From the NCBI RefSeq assembly GCF_002944315.1, contig NZ_CP024313.1, positions 248,001 to 312,000 on the forward strand: DNA of 64,000 nt, given 5' to 3'. A program made the translations under genes and the position numbers. Shown here one piece after another: positions 45,024-54,089 of this stretch. Numbering within the stretch: the first letter of the stretch is position 1; each line of letters opens with the position of its first letter. The notes below the pieces were generated by a model, which did no database searches, was not told the DNA's origin, and was given only the letters and a program-made list of their open reading frames with translations. The stretch comes from Rhizobium sp. NXC24 (GTDB lineage Bacteria > Pseudomonadota > Alphaproteobacteria > Rhizobiales > Rhizobiaceae).

Positions 45024-46127
45024 ATGAGTTTTTTGATAAATCGCAGGCGCTTCATGCAAGCCACATCGTCCGCGATGGTGGCCGGTGCATTGTCTTCTGC
45101 CTCTGGTCGCGCGTTGGCGGCGTCGCCTGGCGAAGTGAGAGTGAACTTTAGCGGCGGCAACGTAGGGGATGCCTTTAATGAGGCGTTCTTGAAGCCGTTC
45201 GAGGCTGAGACCGGGATCAAGGTCACTTTTATCAAGGCAGACTTCACGTCAACGCAGATCTCGATGATGGTTGACACTAAGAATGTCTCCGCCGATGTGG
45301 TTAACCTCGGCCAAACGGCAGTGGATCCGCTGGCCGCCAAGGGCTACCTTGAGGAAATCCAATATTCGAATTGGAAGAAGGAAGAACTGGAGGCACTGCC
45401 GGACTACGCCAAGCAGCCCAACGGCTTCGCCTCCTACGTCTATTCTGCGAATATGGTGTATAACACCAAGAAGTTTCCGGCTGACAAACCCAGGCCGACC
45501 TCTTGGGCCGAATTCTGGGATGTCGAAAAGTTTCCTGGGGTTCGAGCCCTAGTGACCGGCGAGCGTGGACAAGGACCTTGGGAGCAAGCCCTCCTGGCGG
45601 ACGGTGTTCCCATGGACAAGCTCTACCCGATGGATATTGACCGGGTTTTCGCCAGCTTGGACAAGATCAAGCCCCACATTCGCAAATGGTGGACGAGCGG
45701 ATCCGAGATCCTGCAGATCATGCGAGACAACGCCGCTGACATCGTTCAATCTTACGATGGGCGGGCACTCTCCCTTATCGACGAGGGCGCGCCAATCGAG
45801 ATCAACCGAAACGAAGCTATGCTCATGACCGACTACTGGTGCATCCCGAAGGGAAGCCCCAATTCGGAGAACGCGCAGAAATTTGTCGAATTCACGGGCC
45901 GCGCCGACCGGCAGGCGGCGTTCGCCCAATTGTTCCCGCAGGCTCCCACCAACAAGAACGCCTTTAAAACGATACCTGACAATCTGGCCCGCAAACTTGC
46001 TTCGCATCCCGACTATGCAGCTTCGAGCTTCGCTCTCCAAAGCAAGTGGTATGCGGAGATCGGACCGGATGGCAAGTCGAACAAGGAGCGCCTTGTTCAA
46101 CGCTGGAACGAGTGGATTCTTCAATAA
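45024..46127 (+). CDS. ABC transporter binding protein, PotD/Fbp type, Tat signal (copy 1)
   Basis: The 367-residue protein starts with a twin-arginine signal (NRRRFMQATSS) and an Ala-rich h-region ending near ALAAS. The mature part is a cluster-D type binding protein (SBP_bac_1/8): VRVNFSGGNVGDAFNEAFLKPFEAETGIKV, PNGFASYVYSANMVYNTKKF, PTSWAEFWDVEKFPG and TDYWCIPKGSPN. Relatives bind polyamines, thiamine, Fe3+ or organic acids. The gene for copy 2 at 49388 differs mainly at scattered positions. The ATG at 45024 follows AGAGGGA; the longer frame lacks a signal. First gene of an importer operon. Confidence 0.9.
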   Translation: MSFLINRRRFMQATSSAMVAGALSSASGRALAASPGEVRVNFSGGNVGDAFNEAFLKPFEAETGIKVTFIKADFTSTQISMMVDTKNVSADVVNLGQTAVDPLAAKGYLEEIQYSNWKKEELEALPDYAKQPNGFASYVYSANMVYNTKKFPADKPRPTSWAEFWDVEKFPGVRALVTGERGQGPWEQALLADGVPMDKLYPMDIDRVFASLDKIKPHIRKWWTSGSEILQIMRDNAADIVQSYDGRALSLIDEGAPIEINRNEAMLMTDYWCIPKGSPNSENAQKFVEFTGRADRQAAFAQLFPQAPTNKNAFKTIPDNLARKLASHPDYAASSFALQSKWYAEIGPDGKSNKERLVQRWNEWILQ

Positions 46128-46147
46128 TCCTTCGTATCGACGAAAAG

Positions 46148-46205
46148 GGTGGCGTTCATCCCCTCGGCAGGTTTGCCGATCGATGAAAGTTTGGATGGCG
46201 CCACC
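46148..46205 (+). promoter_or_regulatory. Intercistronic stem after binding-protein copy 1
   Basis: GGTGGCG (46148-46154) pairs with CGCCACC (46199-46205) around a 44-nt loop that itself contains CGGCAGGTTTGCCG. No U-tract follows. Such stems after binding-protein genes often limit read-through or protect upstream mRNA. The same arms form the true terminator after copy 2. Confidence 0.5.
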
Positions 46206-46269
46206 TTATCCCTGTCTTTCCAGGAGCAACTTCGTCAAGTCGGCGCATTGATCCTGCTGGAGTATCGCA

Positions 46270-47364
46270 ATGAACCTGAATCTAAAAAGTTATCTTCCTG
46301 CCGAGGACGAAGTGTTGAAGAACTACCCAGTTGCCGCCCAAATTGAATTTTGTAATGTCACGAAGATGTATGGGGCCGTGGCAGCGGTTAAGGATATTTC
46401 GCTTTCCGTTTCTCGGGGTGAGTTCCTGACTATTCTCGGTCCAAGCGGTTCAGGGAAAACAACGGCTTTGATGTTGCTTGCCGGCTTCACGGCACCAACT
46501 AGCGGCGATATTCGCATTGCCGGAAAATCAGTCTCCGAGGTTCCGTCGTATCGTCGGGACCAAGGAATCGTTTTCCAGAGCTATGCCCTTTTTCCGCATC
46601 TCACGGTTCATCGCAATCTGGAGTTTCCGCTAGAAATGCGCGGGATCAAGGCGGCAGATAGGGCCACGCGGGTCAGCCGAATGCTTGAACGTGTCCGCCT
46701 CGCAGAATTCGGCAGCCGCATGCCCTCTCAATTGAGTGGCGGCCAGCAGCAACGCGTAGCCGTTGCGCGCGCGTTGATTGCTGATCCGCCAATCTTGCTT
46801 CTCGACGAGCCGCTCGGTGCGCTTGATCGTAACCTGCGCGAACAGATGCAGGTCGAAATCAAAGAACTGCACAGGGAGTTTGGGAAGACGACAATTTGTG
46901 TGACGCATGATCAGGAGGAAGCCCTTACCTTGTCGGACCGCATCGTGGTAATGCGAGCCGGTCAAATCGAGCAAATCGACACACCTGAGGCACTCTACGA
47001 TCGTCCAAAGACGCGCTTTGTGGCCAATTTCTTGGGCGAAGCCAACATCCTTGAGAATACCGAGTTCAAGGTGGAATCCGACGCCGTTCCATCTTCCGGT
47101 ATGGTTTCGATGCTGCGGCCGGAGCGCATTGGCATTGGCGCTCCTTCAGCTCCAAAGAATGGAGATGCCGATCAAAGGCAGTTCGTATCCGGCATCGTCG
47201 AAGATATGATCTACGCAGGTCCATTGAGGAGATATCGGGTGCGTATTGGCAAATCTGTGCTGGTCGCCCGCGAGCACGTAGCCTCCGGCCAGCAAGTCTT
47301 CCAGCCCGGAGATGAGGTTCGCCTCAACTGGCTTCGGTCTGATATCCGCTTGGTGGCGGCGTAA
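46270..47364 (+). CDS. ABC transporter ATP-binding protein (PotA/FbpC type)
   Basis: The 364-residue ATPase has Walker A GPSGSGKTT near residue 57, Q-loop IVFQSYALFPHL, signature [16 protein letters not shown] near 155, Walker B ILLLDEPLGALD and VTHDQEEAL with the switch His. After residue ~250 a TOBE-type beta domain follows (VSMLRPERIGIG near 275). This length and C-terminal domain are typical for polyamine/iron/sugar importers. GGAG precedes the ATG. It lies 143 nt after binding-protein copy 1 and 17 nt before the permease. Confidence 0.92.
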   Translation: MNLNLKSYLPAEDEVLKNYPVAAQIEFCNVTKMYGAVAAVKDISLSVSRGEFLTILGPSGSGKTTALMLLAGFTAPTSGDIRIAGKSVSEVPSYRRDQGIVFQSYALFPHLTVHRNLEFPLEMRGIKAADRATRVSRMLERVRLAEFGSRMPSQLSGGQQQRVAVARALIADPPILLLDEPLGALDRNLREQMQVEIKELHREFGKTTICVTHDQEEALTLSDRIVVMRAGQIEQIDTPEALYDRPKTRFVANFLGEANILENTEFKVESDAVPSSGMVSMLRPERIGIGAPSAPKNGDADQRQFVSGIVEDMIYAGPLRRYRVRIGKSVLVAREHVASGQQVFQPGDEVRLNWLRSDIRLVAA

Positions 47365-47380
47365 CTGGAGGACCATGCCC

Positions 47381-49156
47381 ATGAAGACGATTCAAAAAAG
47401 AATTCGGTCGATGCCGATCCTGCTTACCGTGCCGGCCTTCGGCCTGCTGTTCGCGGTTTTCGGTATTCCGATGATCCTCTTGTTTTTGACAAGCGTAAAC
47501 GCGCCGTCATTTTCTCTTGCTAACTATGAGGGATTTTTTGCGCAGCGGTCTTACGTCCTGATCCTGTTTCAGACGTTCAAGATCAGTCTCGTCGCCACGG
47601 CGTTTTGCTTGATCATCGGCTACCCGACAGCCTACTTGATCGCAATTGCGGGCCGTGCTCGGCCCCTCCTGATGGTGCTTGTCTTTCTACCTTGGCTGAC
47701 GAGCGCTCTCGTGCGCACTTATGCTTGGACGGTGGTTCTTGGCGACAATGGACTGATTAACAACTTTCTGCTGAATGTCGGTCTTATCGACACACCGCTG
47801 TCCTTGATCTACAACCGTTTCGCGGTCTACGTTGGTATGGTGCACATTATGCTGCCCATGATGATCTTGCCAATGGTCAGCGTCATGGTGAATATCGACA
47901 GCTCATTGATGGCAGCTGCTCGAAGCATGGGTGCAAGGCATCTCACGGCCTTCTTACGCGTGTTTCTGCCCCTCAGCATCCCGGGCGTGCGAAGCGGTTG
48001 CATTCTAGTTTTTGTCGTTTGTCTCGGTTTCTATGTTACCCCCCAAGCCCTTGGCGGACTGGGCGACACCATGCTTTCGACGCTCATTAATTCGCAGCTC
48101 ACGACTACGTTGGATATGGCGCCGACCGCCGCAGCAGCATTTGTACTGCTCGCGATGGCCCTTGTGGTCCTTTCCATGGCAGGCGTCAACCTCGCGAGCG
48201 CTCACGGTCAACCCGGCGCTACTGAACAGAAGGTTAGAGCGAGCCGGTTTCCCTTATTCAGCAATCTAGCCCGCTACATCAACGAACTCGGCGTGTCGCG
48301 CCGGGCAAAGCGCTGGGCGGGGAAACTCTATCAGGGTCAGCGAGTGACCCCGTGGTCACAGATTATCGGAGCGGGATTCCTAACGATCGTTATGATCTAT
48401 CTGCTGGCGCCTGGCCTAATCGTGATCGCAATTTCGTTTAGTGCGGGAGAGTTTCTTGAGTTTCCGCCAAGAGAGCTTTCTCTCCGGTGGTACTATTCTT
48501 TCTTCAATGATCCTTCGTGGATCGGTGCGTTGTGGAACAGCTTCCAATTCGCCGTGATCGTTAGCGCCGTGTCCACCATAGTTGGAACAATGGCAGCCTT
48601 TGGACTCAGCCGATGCTCAACTCGCCTGCGCTCGAGTTTGACGATGACTATTCTGACGCCTATTACATTTCCAGTGATCGTGGTCGGCGTGGCCGTCTAC
48701 CTTGGACTGGCAAGACTTGGACTTGTTGGGACCAGTACCGGGATTATCCTGGGCCAAGCAATTGGTGCCATCGGTTATGTTGTCGTGGTTGTCCTAGCGA
48801 CGCTCTCCGGGTTCGACCGCAGGCTCGAGCAAGCCGCAATGAGCATGCGGGCCGGGCCGACACAGACCTTCATGCGGGTGACGCTGCCCCTGATCCGCTC
48901 TGGCATAATTGGTGGTGCTCTGTTTGCATTCCTGGCATCGTTTGACGAAGTAATTATAACCTCTTTTGTCAGCGGCTATGCGATTCCGACGCTGCCACTA
49001 AAGATGCTGGAGAACTTGAAGCAGCAAGTTGACCCCACGATTGCTGCGGTTGGCGCCCTGTTGACGCTGTTGCCCGTTGTCTGGCTGGTCGCCCTTTATT
49101 TCACACTATGGCGAACCAGAGGCACTCTACAAAAAACGACCGTCAACCCTGCCTGA
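47381..49156 (+). CDS. Fused double permease (PotB-PotC like in one chain)
   Basis: The ~591-residue membrane protein contains two BPD_transp_1 domains. The first (~1-290) has the EAA loop AARSMGARHLTAFLRVFLPLSIPG; after a ~60-residue hydrophilic linker the second (~345-590) has AAMSMRAGPTQTFMRVTLPLIRSG. Normally two separate proteins (PotB and PotC) form the heterodimer; here they are joined, as in some FbpB-type iron permeases. I count about twelve hydrophobic segments. Start at 47381 because GGAGGA stands 8 nt upstream; an ATG at 47375 is also possible. From memory, pNGR234a y4fN is a comparable fusion. Confidence 0.88.
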   Translation: MKTIQKRIRSMPILLTVPAFGLLFAVFGIPMILLFLTSVNAPSFSLANYEGFFAQRSYVLILFQTFKISLVATAFCLIIGYPTAYLIAIAGRARPLLMVLVFLPWLTSALVRTYAWTVVLGDNGLINNFLLNVGLIDTPLSLIYNRFAVYVGMVHIMLPMMILPMVSVMVNIDSSLMAAARSMGARHLTAFLRVFLPLSIPGVRSGCILVFVVCLGFYVTPQALGGLGDTMLSTLINSQLTTTLDMAPTAAAAFVLLAMALVVLSMAGVNLASAHGQPGATEQKVRASRFPLFSNLARYINELGVSRRAKRWAGKLYQGQRVTPWSQIIGAGFLTIVMIYLLAPGLIVIAISFSAGEFLEFPPRELSLRWYYSFFNDPSWIGALWNSFQFAVIVSAVSTIVGTMAAFGLSRCSTRLRSSLTMTILTPITFPVIVVGVAVYLGLARLGLVGTSTGIILGQAIGAIGYVVVVVLATLSGFDRRLEQAAMSMRAGPTQTFMRVTLPLIRSGIIGGALFAFLASFDEVIITSFVSGYAIPTLPLKMLENLKQQVDPTIAAVGALLTLLPVVWLVALYFTLWRTRGTLQKTTVNPA

Positions 49157-49387
49157 TTGTATTCAGTGCTCTTAAACAACAGATGTGCCAGCCCTTGTAT
49201 TCACCAGGGCTGGTTCTCTCGGAAATTTGATCCTGGCGGGAAAGGCCACAATGCCGCGACCGGCTCCAATCTGAAGCAAGCTTTCTGAAATCGTATGCAA
49301 ACATCGGTGAGATCCCGGTGTGTCCATCTGCGCTGAACAAGTGAAATTCTTTTCATTGGCAAGAGAACAACAGAGGGAACGAAAAAA

Positions 49388-50491
49388 ATGAGCTTTTTGA
49401 TAAATCGCAGGCGCTTCATGCAGGCCACATCGTCCGCGATGGTGGCCGGTGCATTGTCTTCTGCCTCTGGTCGTGCGTTGGCGGCGTCGGCTGGCGAACT
49501 GAGAGTGAACTTTAGCGGCGGCAACGCGGGTGATGCCTTTAATGAGGCGTTCTTAAAGCCGTTCGAGGCTGAGACCGGGATCAAGGTCACTTTTATCAAG
49601 GCAGACTTCACGTCAACGCAGATCTCGATGATGGTTGACACCAAGAACATCTCCGCCGATGTGGTTATGTTAGGTCAAACATACGTGGATCCGCTGGCCG
49701 CCAAGGGGTACCTTGAGGAAATCCAATATTCGAACTGGCAGAAGGAAGAACTGGAAGCACTACCGGATTACGCCAAGCAGCCCAACGGCTTCGCCTCCTA
49801 CGTCTATTCTGCGAATATGGTGTATAACACCAAGAAGTTTCCGGCTGACAAACCCAGGCCGACCTCCTGGGCCGAATTCTGGGATGTCGAAAAGTTTCCT
49901 GGGGTTCGTGCCCTAGTGACCGGCGAGCGTGGAGGCGGACCTTGGGAGGAAGCTCTCCTAGCGGACGGTGTTCCCATGGGCAAGCTCTACCCGATGGATA
50001 TTGACCGGGTTTTCGCCAGCTTAGACAAGATTAAGCCCCACATTCGCAAATGGTGGACGACTGCCTCCGAGGTCCTGCAAATCATGCGAGACAACGCCGC
50101 TGACATCGTTCAATCCTACGATGGGCGGGCACTCTCCCTTATCGACGAGGGCGCGCCAATCGAGATCAACCGAAACGAAGCTATGCTCATGACCGACTAC
50201 TGGTGCATCCCGAAGGGAAGCCCCAATTCGGAGAACGCGCAGAAATTCGTCGAATTCACGGGCCGCGCCGATCGGCAGGCGGCGTTCGCCCAGCTATTTG
50301 CGCTTAGTCCCACTAACGAGCACGCATTCAAAACGATACCTGACAATCTGGCCCGAAAACTTGCTTCGCATCCGGACTATGCATCTTCGAGCTTCGCTCT
50401 CCAAAGCAAGTGGTATAACGAGATCGGACCGGATGGCAAGTCGAACAAGGAGCGCCTTGTTCAACGCTGGAACGAGTGGATTCTTCAATAA
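49388..50491 (+). CDS. ABC transporter binding protein, PotD/Fbp type, Tat signal (copy 2)
   Basis: A 367-residue near-twin of the protein at 45024, including the Tat signal and the sequence just upstream of the start. Differences are concentrated at sites such as GQTYVDP versus GQTAVDP, RGGGPWEEALLADGVPMGK versus RGQGPWEQALLADGVPMDK, TASEVLQ versus SGSEILQ and LFALSPTNEH versus LFPQAPTNKN. Such changes near the presumed cleft would alter ligand preference, but this is inferred. It lies 231 nt after the permease and is followed by a strong terminator, so it closes the operon. Confidence 0.9.
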   Translation: MSFLINRRRFMQATSSAMVAGALSSASGRALAASAGELRVNFSGGNAGDAFNEAFLKPFEAETGIKVTFIKADFTSTQISMMVDTKNISADVVMLGQTYVDPLAAKGYLEEIQYSNWQKEELEALPDYAKQPNGFASYVYSANMVYNTKKFPADKPRPTSWAEFWDVEKFPGVRALVTGERGGGPWEEALLADGVPMGKLYPMDIDRVFASLDKIKPHIRKWWTTASEVLQIMRDNAADIVQSYDGRALSLIDEGAPIEINRNEAMLMTDYWCIPKGSPNSENAQKFVEFTGRADRQAAFAQLFALSPTNEHAFKTIPDNLARKLASHPDYASSSFALQSKWYNEIGPDGKSNKERLVQRWNEWILQ

Positions 50492-50515
50492 TCTGTCCAT
50501 TGGCGAGAGATAATA

Positions 50516-50549
50516 GGTGGCGCTGTCAACGGTTGCGCCACCAATTTTT
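50516..50549 (+). terminator. Rho-independent terminator of the importer operon
   Basis: GGTGGCGC and GCGCCACC form a perfect 8-bp GC-rich stem around an 11-nt loop, followed by AATTTTT, 24 nt after the stop of binding-protein copy 2. Confidence 0.85.
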
Positions 50550-50914
50550 AGCGCCATTCTAATGGTCTACCCTTTTCCCTAGGGAAACCAGCGATTGGAC
50601 GCGGTTCTGAAATCGAATGTCAGAGCTTGCCTCAATTCATTCCTAGGTTCGTAGAATGCCTTCCATTTGAACTACGAAGCGCGGCGGGTGGGCGTTTGGT
50701 TCGTTTGTGCCATTGGACAAACACTAAAACAAACGTTGCATCCTGAGCGAAACTGTGTTGTGATTCAGAGGATGCTGGTAATGCCCCGTTGGCCTGTCCG
50801 GAAGTTGTCGATTTGCATAGACAGGGCGCAATGTGGCCGTCACAGGCGTAACCGGCTCGGCATTGTCGGCAATACGAAACTTGGTCGGCTATCCTAATCC
50901 GCTGTGGGATCAAT
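50550..50914. other. Intergenic region before the first creatinase-like gene
   Basis: 365 bp with a single motif copy at 50722-50744 and no recognisable gene. Confidence 0.55.
50722..50744 (+). promoter_or_regulatory. Putative RpiR operator before the ectoine-like cluster
   Basis: ACTAAAACAAACGTTGCATC has the core CAA-ACG-TTG and matches the site at 15455-15474 over ACAAACGTTGCATC. About 175 bp upstream of the M24 gene at 50915. Confidence 0.6.
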
Positions 50915-52090
50915 ATGAAAGATATACATTTCGAACTAGCCGAATTCCAAACTCGTCTGGCCGCCGTCAAAAAGGAAATGGCAAAGAGAGGGATCGACAT
51001 CCTCCTCCTCTCAGAACCGCCAAACCAGAACTACCTTACCGGCTACAATGCGTATTCCTTCTACACACCGCAAATGGTGATTGTGACGCAAGACCACGCG
51101 GAACCGCTTTGGATTGGCCGTTTCATGGACCGAGTTTCCGCCTCCATGACCACCTATCTAGCCGAGGACAACATCCGAGCCTATCCAGACACCTATGTTC
51201 AATCTGCAACGCTCTCGGCCTATACTTTCATGGGCGATATCGTGAAGGAACTCGGAGGGGAAAGGGCGCGTATCGGCGTCGAGATGGGGGGATATTACTA
51301 TCCGGCCCGCGGCCACGCAGATCTCACGCGAGCCTTGCCGAATGCCGAGTTCGTCGACGCCGATCTTCTTGTTGGATGGATCCGGCTCGTAAAGAGCCCG
51401 GCCGAGGTGGCCATTATGCGTCAAGCTGGCCAGCTTGCGGACGCCGCCATGACGCGCGTCATCGATATGGTGCAAGCCGGGGTCCGTGAGTGCGATATTG
51501 CTGCTGCGATCTATCACCAGCAGATTTCGGGCACGCCCCAGTTCGGTGGCGACTATCCTTGTTGCCCTCCCGATTTATGCATTGGCGAACGCTCAATCGC
51601 GCCGCATGCCGCCTGGACGGACGATCCCCTGCCGGAGTCCACCGTTGTCAACCTGGAGCTGAACGGTTGCCGTCATCGGTACCAGGTCAACATGGCGCGC
51701 ACGATCGTCGTCGGCCAGCCTTCATCCGCTTTCCTGAACCTGTCGGAAATCGCTGTCGAGGCCTTGAACGCCGGGCTGGAAGCAGTTCGACCCGGGCGAA
51801 CCTGCTCGGAGGTCGATGGCGACTTCCGGAAGGCCCTTGCGCGGCACGGGATCGAGAAAGAGTCTCGCATCGGCTATCCGACCGGCATTGGGTTCCCTCC
51901 GGCCTCTGGCGAACGCACTGCGAGCATTCGCAAGGGCGACGAAACGGTGCTCAAGCCCGGCATGGTGTTCCACATGATGCCCGGCCTGTGGCTCGACAAT
52001 GTCGGCATCACCATCACACAGAGCTTCGCCGTCTCCGACACGGGTTACGAGCCACTGACAATGACCCCGCGTAAGCTGTTCGTGAAATAG
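50915..52090 (+). CDS. Creatinase-fold M24 hydrolase (EutD/DoeA-like), copy 1
   Basis: The 391-residue protein starts with a creatinase_N domain (~1-150: RGIDILLLSEPPNQNYLTGYNAYSFYTPQMVIV) followed by a pita-bread domain. In place of metal ligands it has APHAAWTDD, VVNLELNGCRHRYQVNMARTI, YPTGIGFPPASGE and FHMMPGLWLDNVGITITQS, the pattern of metal-free creatinase/ectoine hydrolase-type enzymes that open C-N bonds in small cyclic or amidine compounds. The position after LNGCRHRY is Gln where copy 2 (56961) has His, so the two may differ in substrate. It opens a cluster containing eutB/eutC-like genes. Confidence 0.82.
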   Translation: MKDIHFELAEFQTRLAAVKKEMAKRGIDILLLSEPPNQNYLTGYNAYSFYTPQMVIVTQDHAEPLWIGRFMDRVSASMTTYLAEDNIRAYPDTYVQSATLSAYTFMGDIVKELGGERARIGVEMGGYYYPARGHADLTRALPNAEFVDADLLVGWIRLVKSPAEVAIMRQAGQLADAAMTRVIDMVQAGVRECDIAAAIYHQQISGTPQFGGDYPCCPPDLCIGERSIAPHAAWTDDPLPESTVVNLELNGCRHRYQVNMARTIVVGQPSSAFLNLSEIAVEALNAGLEAVRPGRTCSEVDGDFRKALARHGIEKESRIGYPTGIGFPPASGERTASIRKGDETVLKPGMVFHMMPGLWLDNVGITITQSFAVSDTGYEPLTMTPRKLFVK

Positions 52091-52272
52091 AGACTAAATT
52101 CGGTGCATACTCATCTGATTCCAGCATGTCTCCTTCGCTCTCGAAATGGCGTGACCAAGTCGGATGACTATCTGCGCCGCAGACCGAGGAGCGACAGAAG
52201 CTTGAAAGGCCTCATTGGCCTCGCATGCGTCCGCGGCGCCTCCCCAGTTTGCATCCTTGGGGAGGGCAGATG

Positions 52273-52740
52273 ATGGTCGAACTCGATCGCGCGGACATCG
52301 CGCTTCTCCAAGCGGTTCAAAAGAATAATCGGCTGACCTCGGAGGAACTCGCGGCCGTCGTTCATCTCTCTCCAACGGCTTGCCAACGACGCTTGAGGCG
52401 GTTGCGCAACGAGGGTGTGATCGAGGGCGATGTTTCCATTGTCTCACCTAAGGCCGTCGGACGACATATCACCATGATCGTCATGGTGTCCCTTGAGCGA
52501 GAAAGGGCTGACATCGTCGACAGATTTAAGACGGCGATACGAAATACCCGTGAGGTGATGATGGGCTTCTATGTAACGGGGGATGCCGACTTCATGCTCG
52601 TCGTCACCGCCAAGGACATGGAGGATTACGAACATTTTACGCGGCGGTTCTTCTATGAAAATGCAGATATCAAAGGCTTCAAGACCATGGTGGTAATGGA
52701 TCGCCTCAAGGCGAGCTTCGCGATCCCTATCGAGGCGTAG
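52273..52740 (+). CDS. AsnC/Lrp-family transcriptional regulator
   Basis: About 155 residues. N-terminal winged-helix with LDRADIALLQAVQKNNRLTSEELAAVVHLSPTACQRRLRRLRNEGVI (~3-50) and a C-terminal RAM/ACT-like domain (~65-150: VGRHITMIVMVSL, MMGFYVTGDADFMLVVTAKDMEDY). AsnC-type DoeX regulators accompany ectoine degradation genes in other proteobacteria, which supports the functional reading of the cluster. ATG at 52270 or 52273; GGAGGG upstream fits the latter. Confidence 0.88.
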   Translation: MVELDRADIALLQAVQKNNRLTSEELAAVVHLSPTACQRRLRRLRNEGVIEGDVSIVSPKAVGRHITMIVMVSLERERADIVDRFKTAIRNTREVMMGFYVTGDADFMLVVTAKDMEDYEHFTRRFFYENADIKGFKTMVVMDRLKASFAIPIEA

Positions 52741-52875
52741 CGATGGTGATCCTTTTCAAATCGCGCGCAACCGCCGTTTTGCAGGAACACTGCGAGATCT
52801 GCGTTCAAATCGACGGGTTTTGCCGCTCACATGCTGCTAGCCTCGATGCCAGACAACCATGAAAAGACCGTGACG

Positions 52876-54060
52876 ATGAACAACACGACGAACAACCTAC
52901 TCTCCGAAGTCGAACGCAATGCAGTTGTCGAAATGCGACACGCAATGCATCGCGAGCCCGAGCTTTCCAACAATGAGTGGAAAACCCAGAAACGGATCAT
53001 CGAAACCTTGGCCAGCTTCGGATTGACGGAAGTTGCGACCTTCCACAACACCGGTGTCTACGTCGATATTCAGGGCTTGGCCCCAGGCGCAAATCGGTCA
53101 ATCGCACTGCGTGGCGACATTGATGCCCTTCCCATACAGGAAGCCCGCGAGGATTTGCCTTATAGGTCACAAGTGCCTGGCGTGATGCACGCGTGCGGCC
53201 ATGACATGCACGGCTCAATCGCCTTGGGAACCGCACTTGCGTTCCATCGCATGCGTGAAAATTTCTCAGGAAGGCTGCGGGTCTTCTTTCAGCCGGCCGA
53301 GGAAGCGGAGCCGCTCGGCGGCAGGACCGTCGTTGACCAAAAGTTGCTCGACGGGTTCGACGCAGCAGTAGGATTTCATGTTCGCACGGACATTCCTGTC
53401 GGCTCATACGGCGCTCGTGCGGGCGCTGTAACGAAATCGGCAGACCAGTTATCGCTCGAATTCACTGGGACCATGGCACACGGTGCCAAACCGCATCTCG
53501 GGGTGGACGCAATTGCGATCGCCGGCGCTTTCATCAATGAAGTGCAAAAAGTCGTATCCCGGGAAATGCCGGTAGACGATGGTGCGATCGTCACCATTGG
53601 GACAATCCGTGGTGGGGAGGCGACGAACATCATCTGCCCGACGGTCACGATGACCGGAACGATCCGGACAAGCAGCCCCGAGCGGAGAAAGCTGTTGGTC
53701 CAGCGCGTTGGCGAAATCGCCGAAGGGGTTGCTGCCATGCACCGCGGACGGGCGGAGTTCAGCTCGCATGCCGGCGAACCTCCTGTGGTTAACGACCGCG
53801 CAATGGTCGAGCTGTTTAAGCACATCGTGGTGCGGACTGACGGCGAGGACAGGTACGTCGAAGGCTCAGCGAGCTCGGGCAGCGACGACTTCGGCTTCTA
53901 TGCCAGCTGCCTGCCATCGATTTATTTCTGGTTCGGCAGCAAGGAGGCCGGAAACGAGTCCGGCGTCCATACGCCGAGCTTTGGCGTCTCAGACAAGACG
54001 CTAATCCCGACAACAGAACTGGCTATCCGTTACTGCTGGGAGCTGTTCCAAAACGCGTGA
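52876..54060 (+). CDS. M20-family amidohydrolase (hippurate hydrolase/deacylase type)
   Basis: About 394 residues from the ATG at 52876; an in-frame ATG at 52831 adds 15. Metal-binding motifs of the M20D/amidohydrolase class are intact: RHAMHREPELS, ALRGDIDALPI, MHACGHDMH (~115), QPAEEAEPLGG with catalytic Glu pair (~150), GFHVRTDIPVG, AHGAKPHLGVDAI and SASSGSDDFGFY near 340. It would remove an acyl group from an N-acyl amino acid. In the ectoine pathway a deacetylase of another family (DoeB/EutE) does this; here an M20 enzyme may have taken the role. Confidence 0.88.
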   Translation: MNNTTNNLLSEVERNAVVEMRHAMHREPELSNNEWKTQKRIIETLASFGLTEVATFHNTGVYVDIQGLAPGANRSIALRGDIDALPIQEAREDLPYRSQVPGVMHACGHDMHGSIALGTALAFHRMRENFSGRLRVFFQPAEEAEPLGGRTVVDQKLLDGFDAAVGFHVRTDIPVGSYGARAGAVTKSADQLSLEFTGTMAHGAKPHLGVDAIAIAGAFINEVQKVVSREMPVDDGAIVTIGTIRGGEATNIICPTVTMTGTIRTSSPERRKLLVQRVGEIAEGVAAMHRGRAEFSSHAGEPPVVNDRAMVELFKHIVVRTDGEDRYVEGSASSGSDDFGFYASCLPSIYFWFGSKEAGNESGVHTPSFGVSDKTLIPTTELAIRYCWELFQNA

Positions 54061-54089
54061 TAACTGTTTTCGCGCCGCGGGTGACCTGA

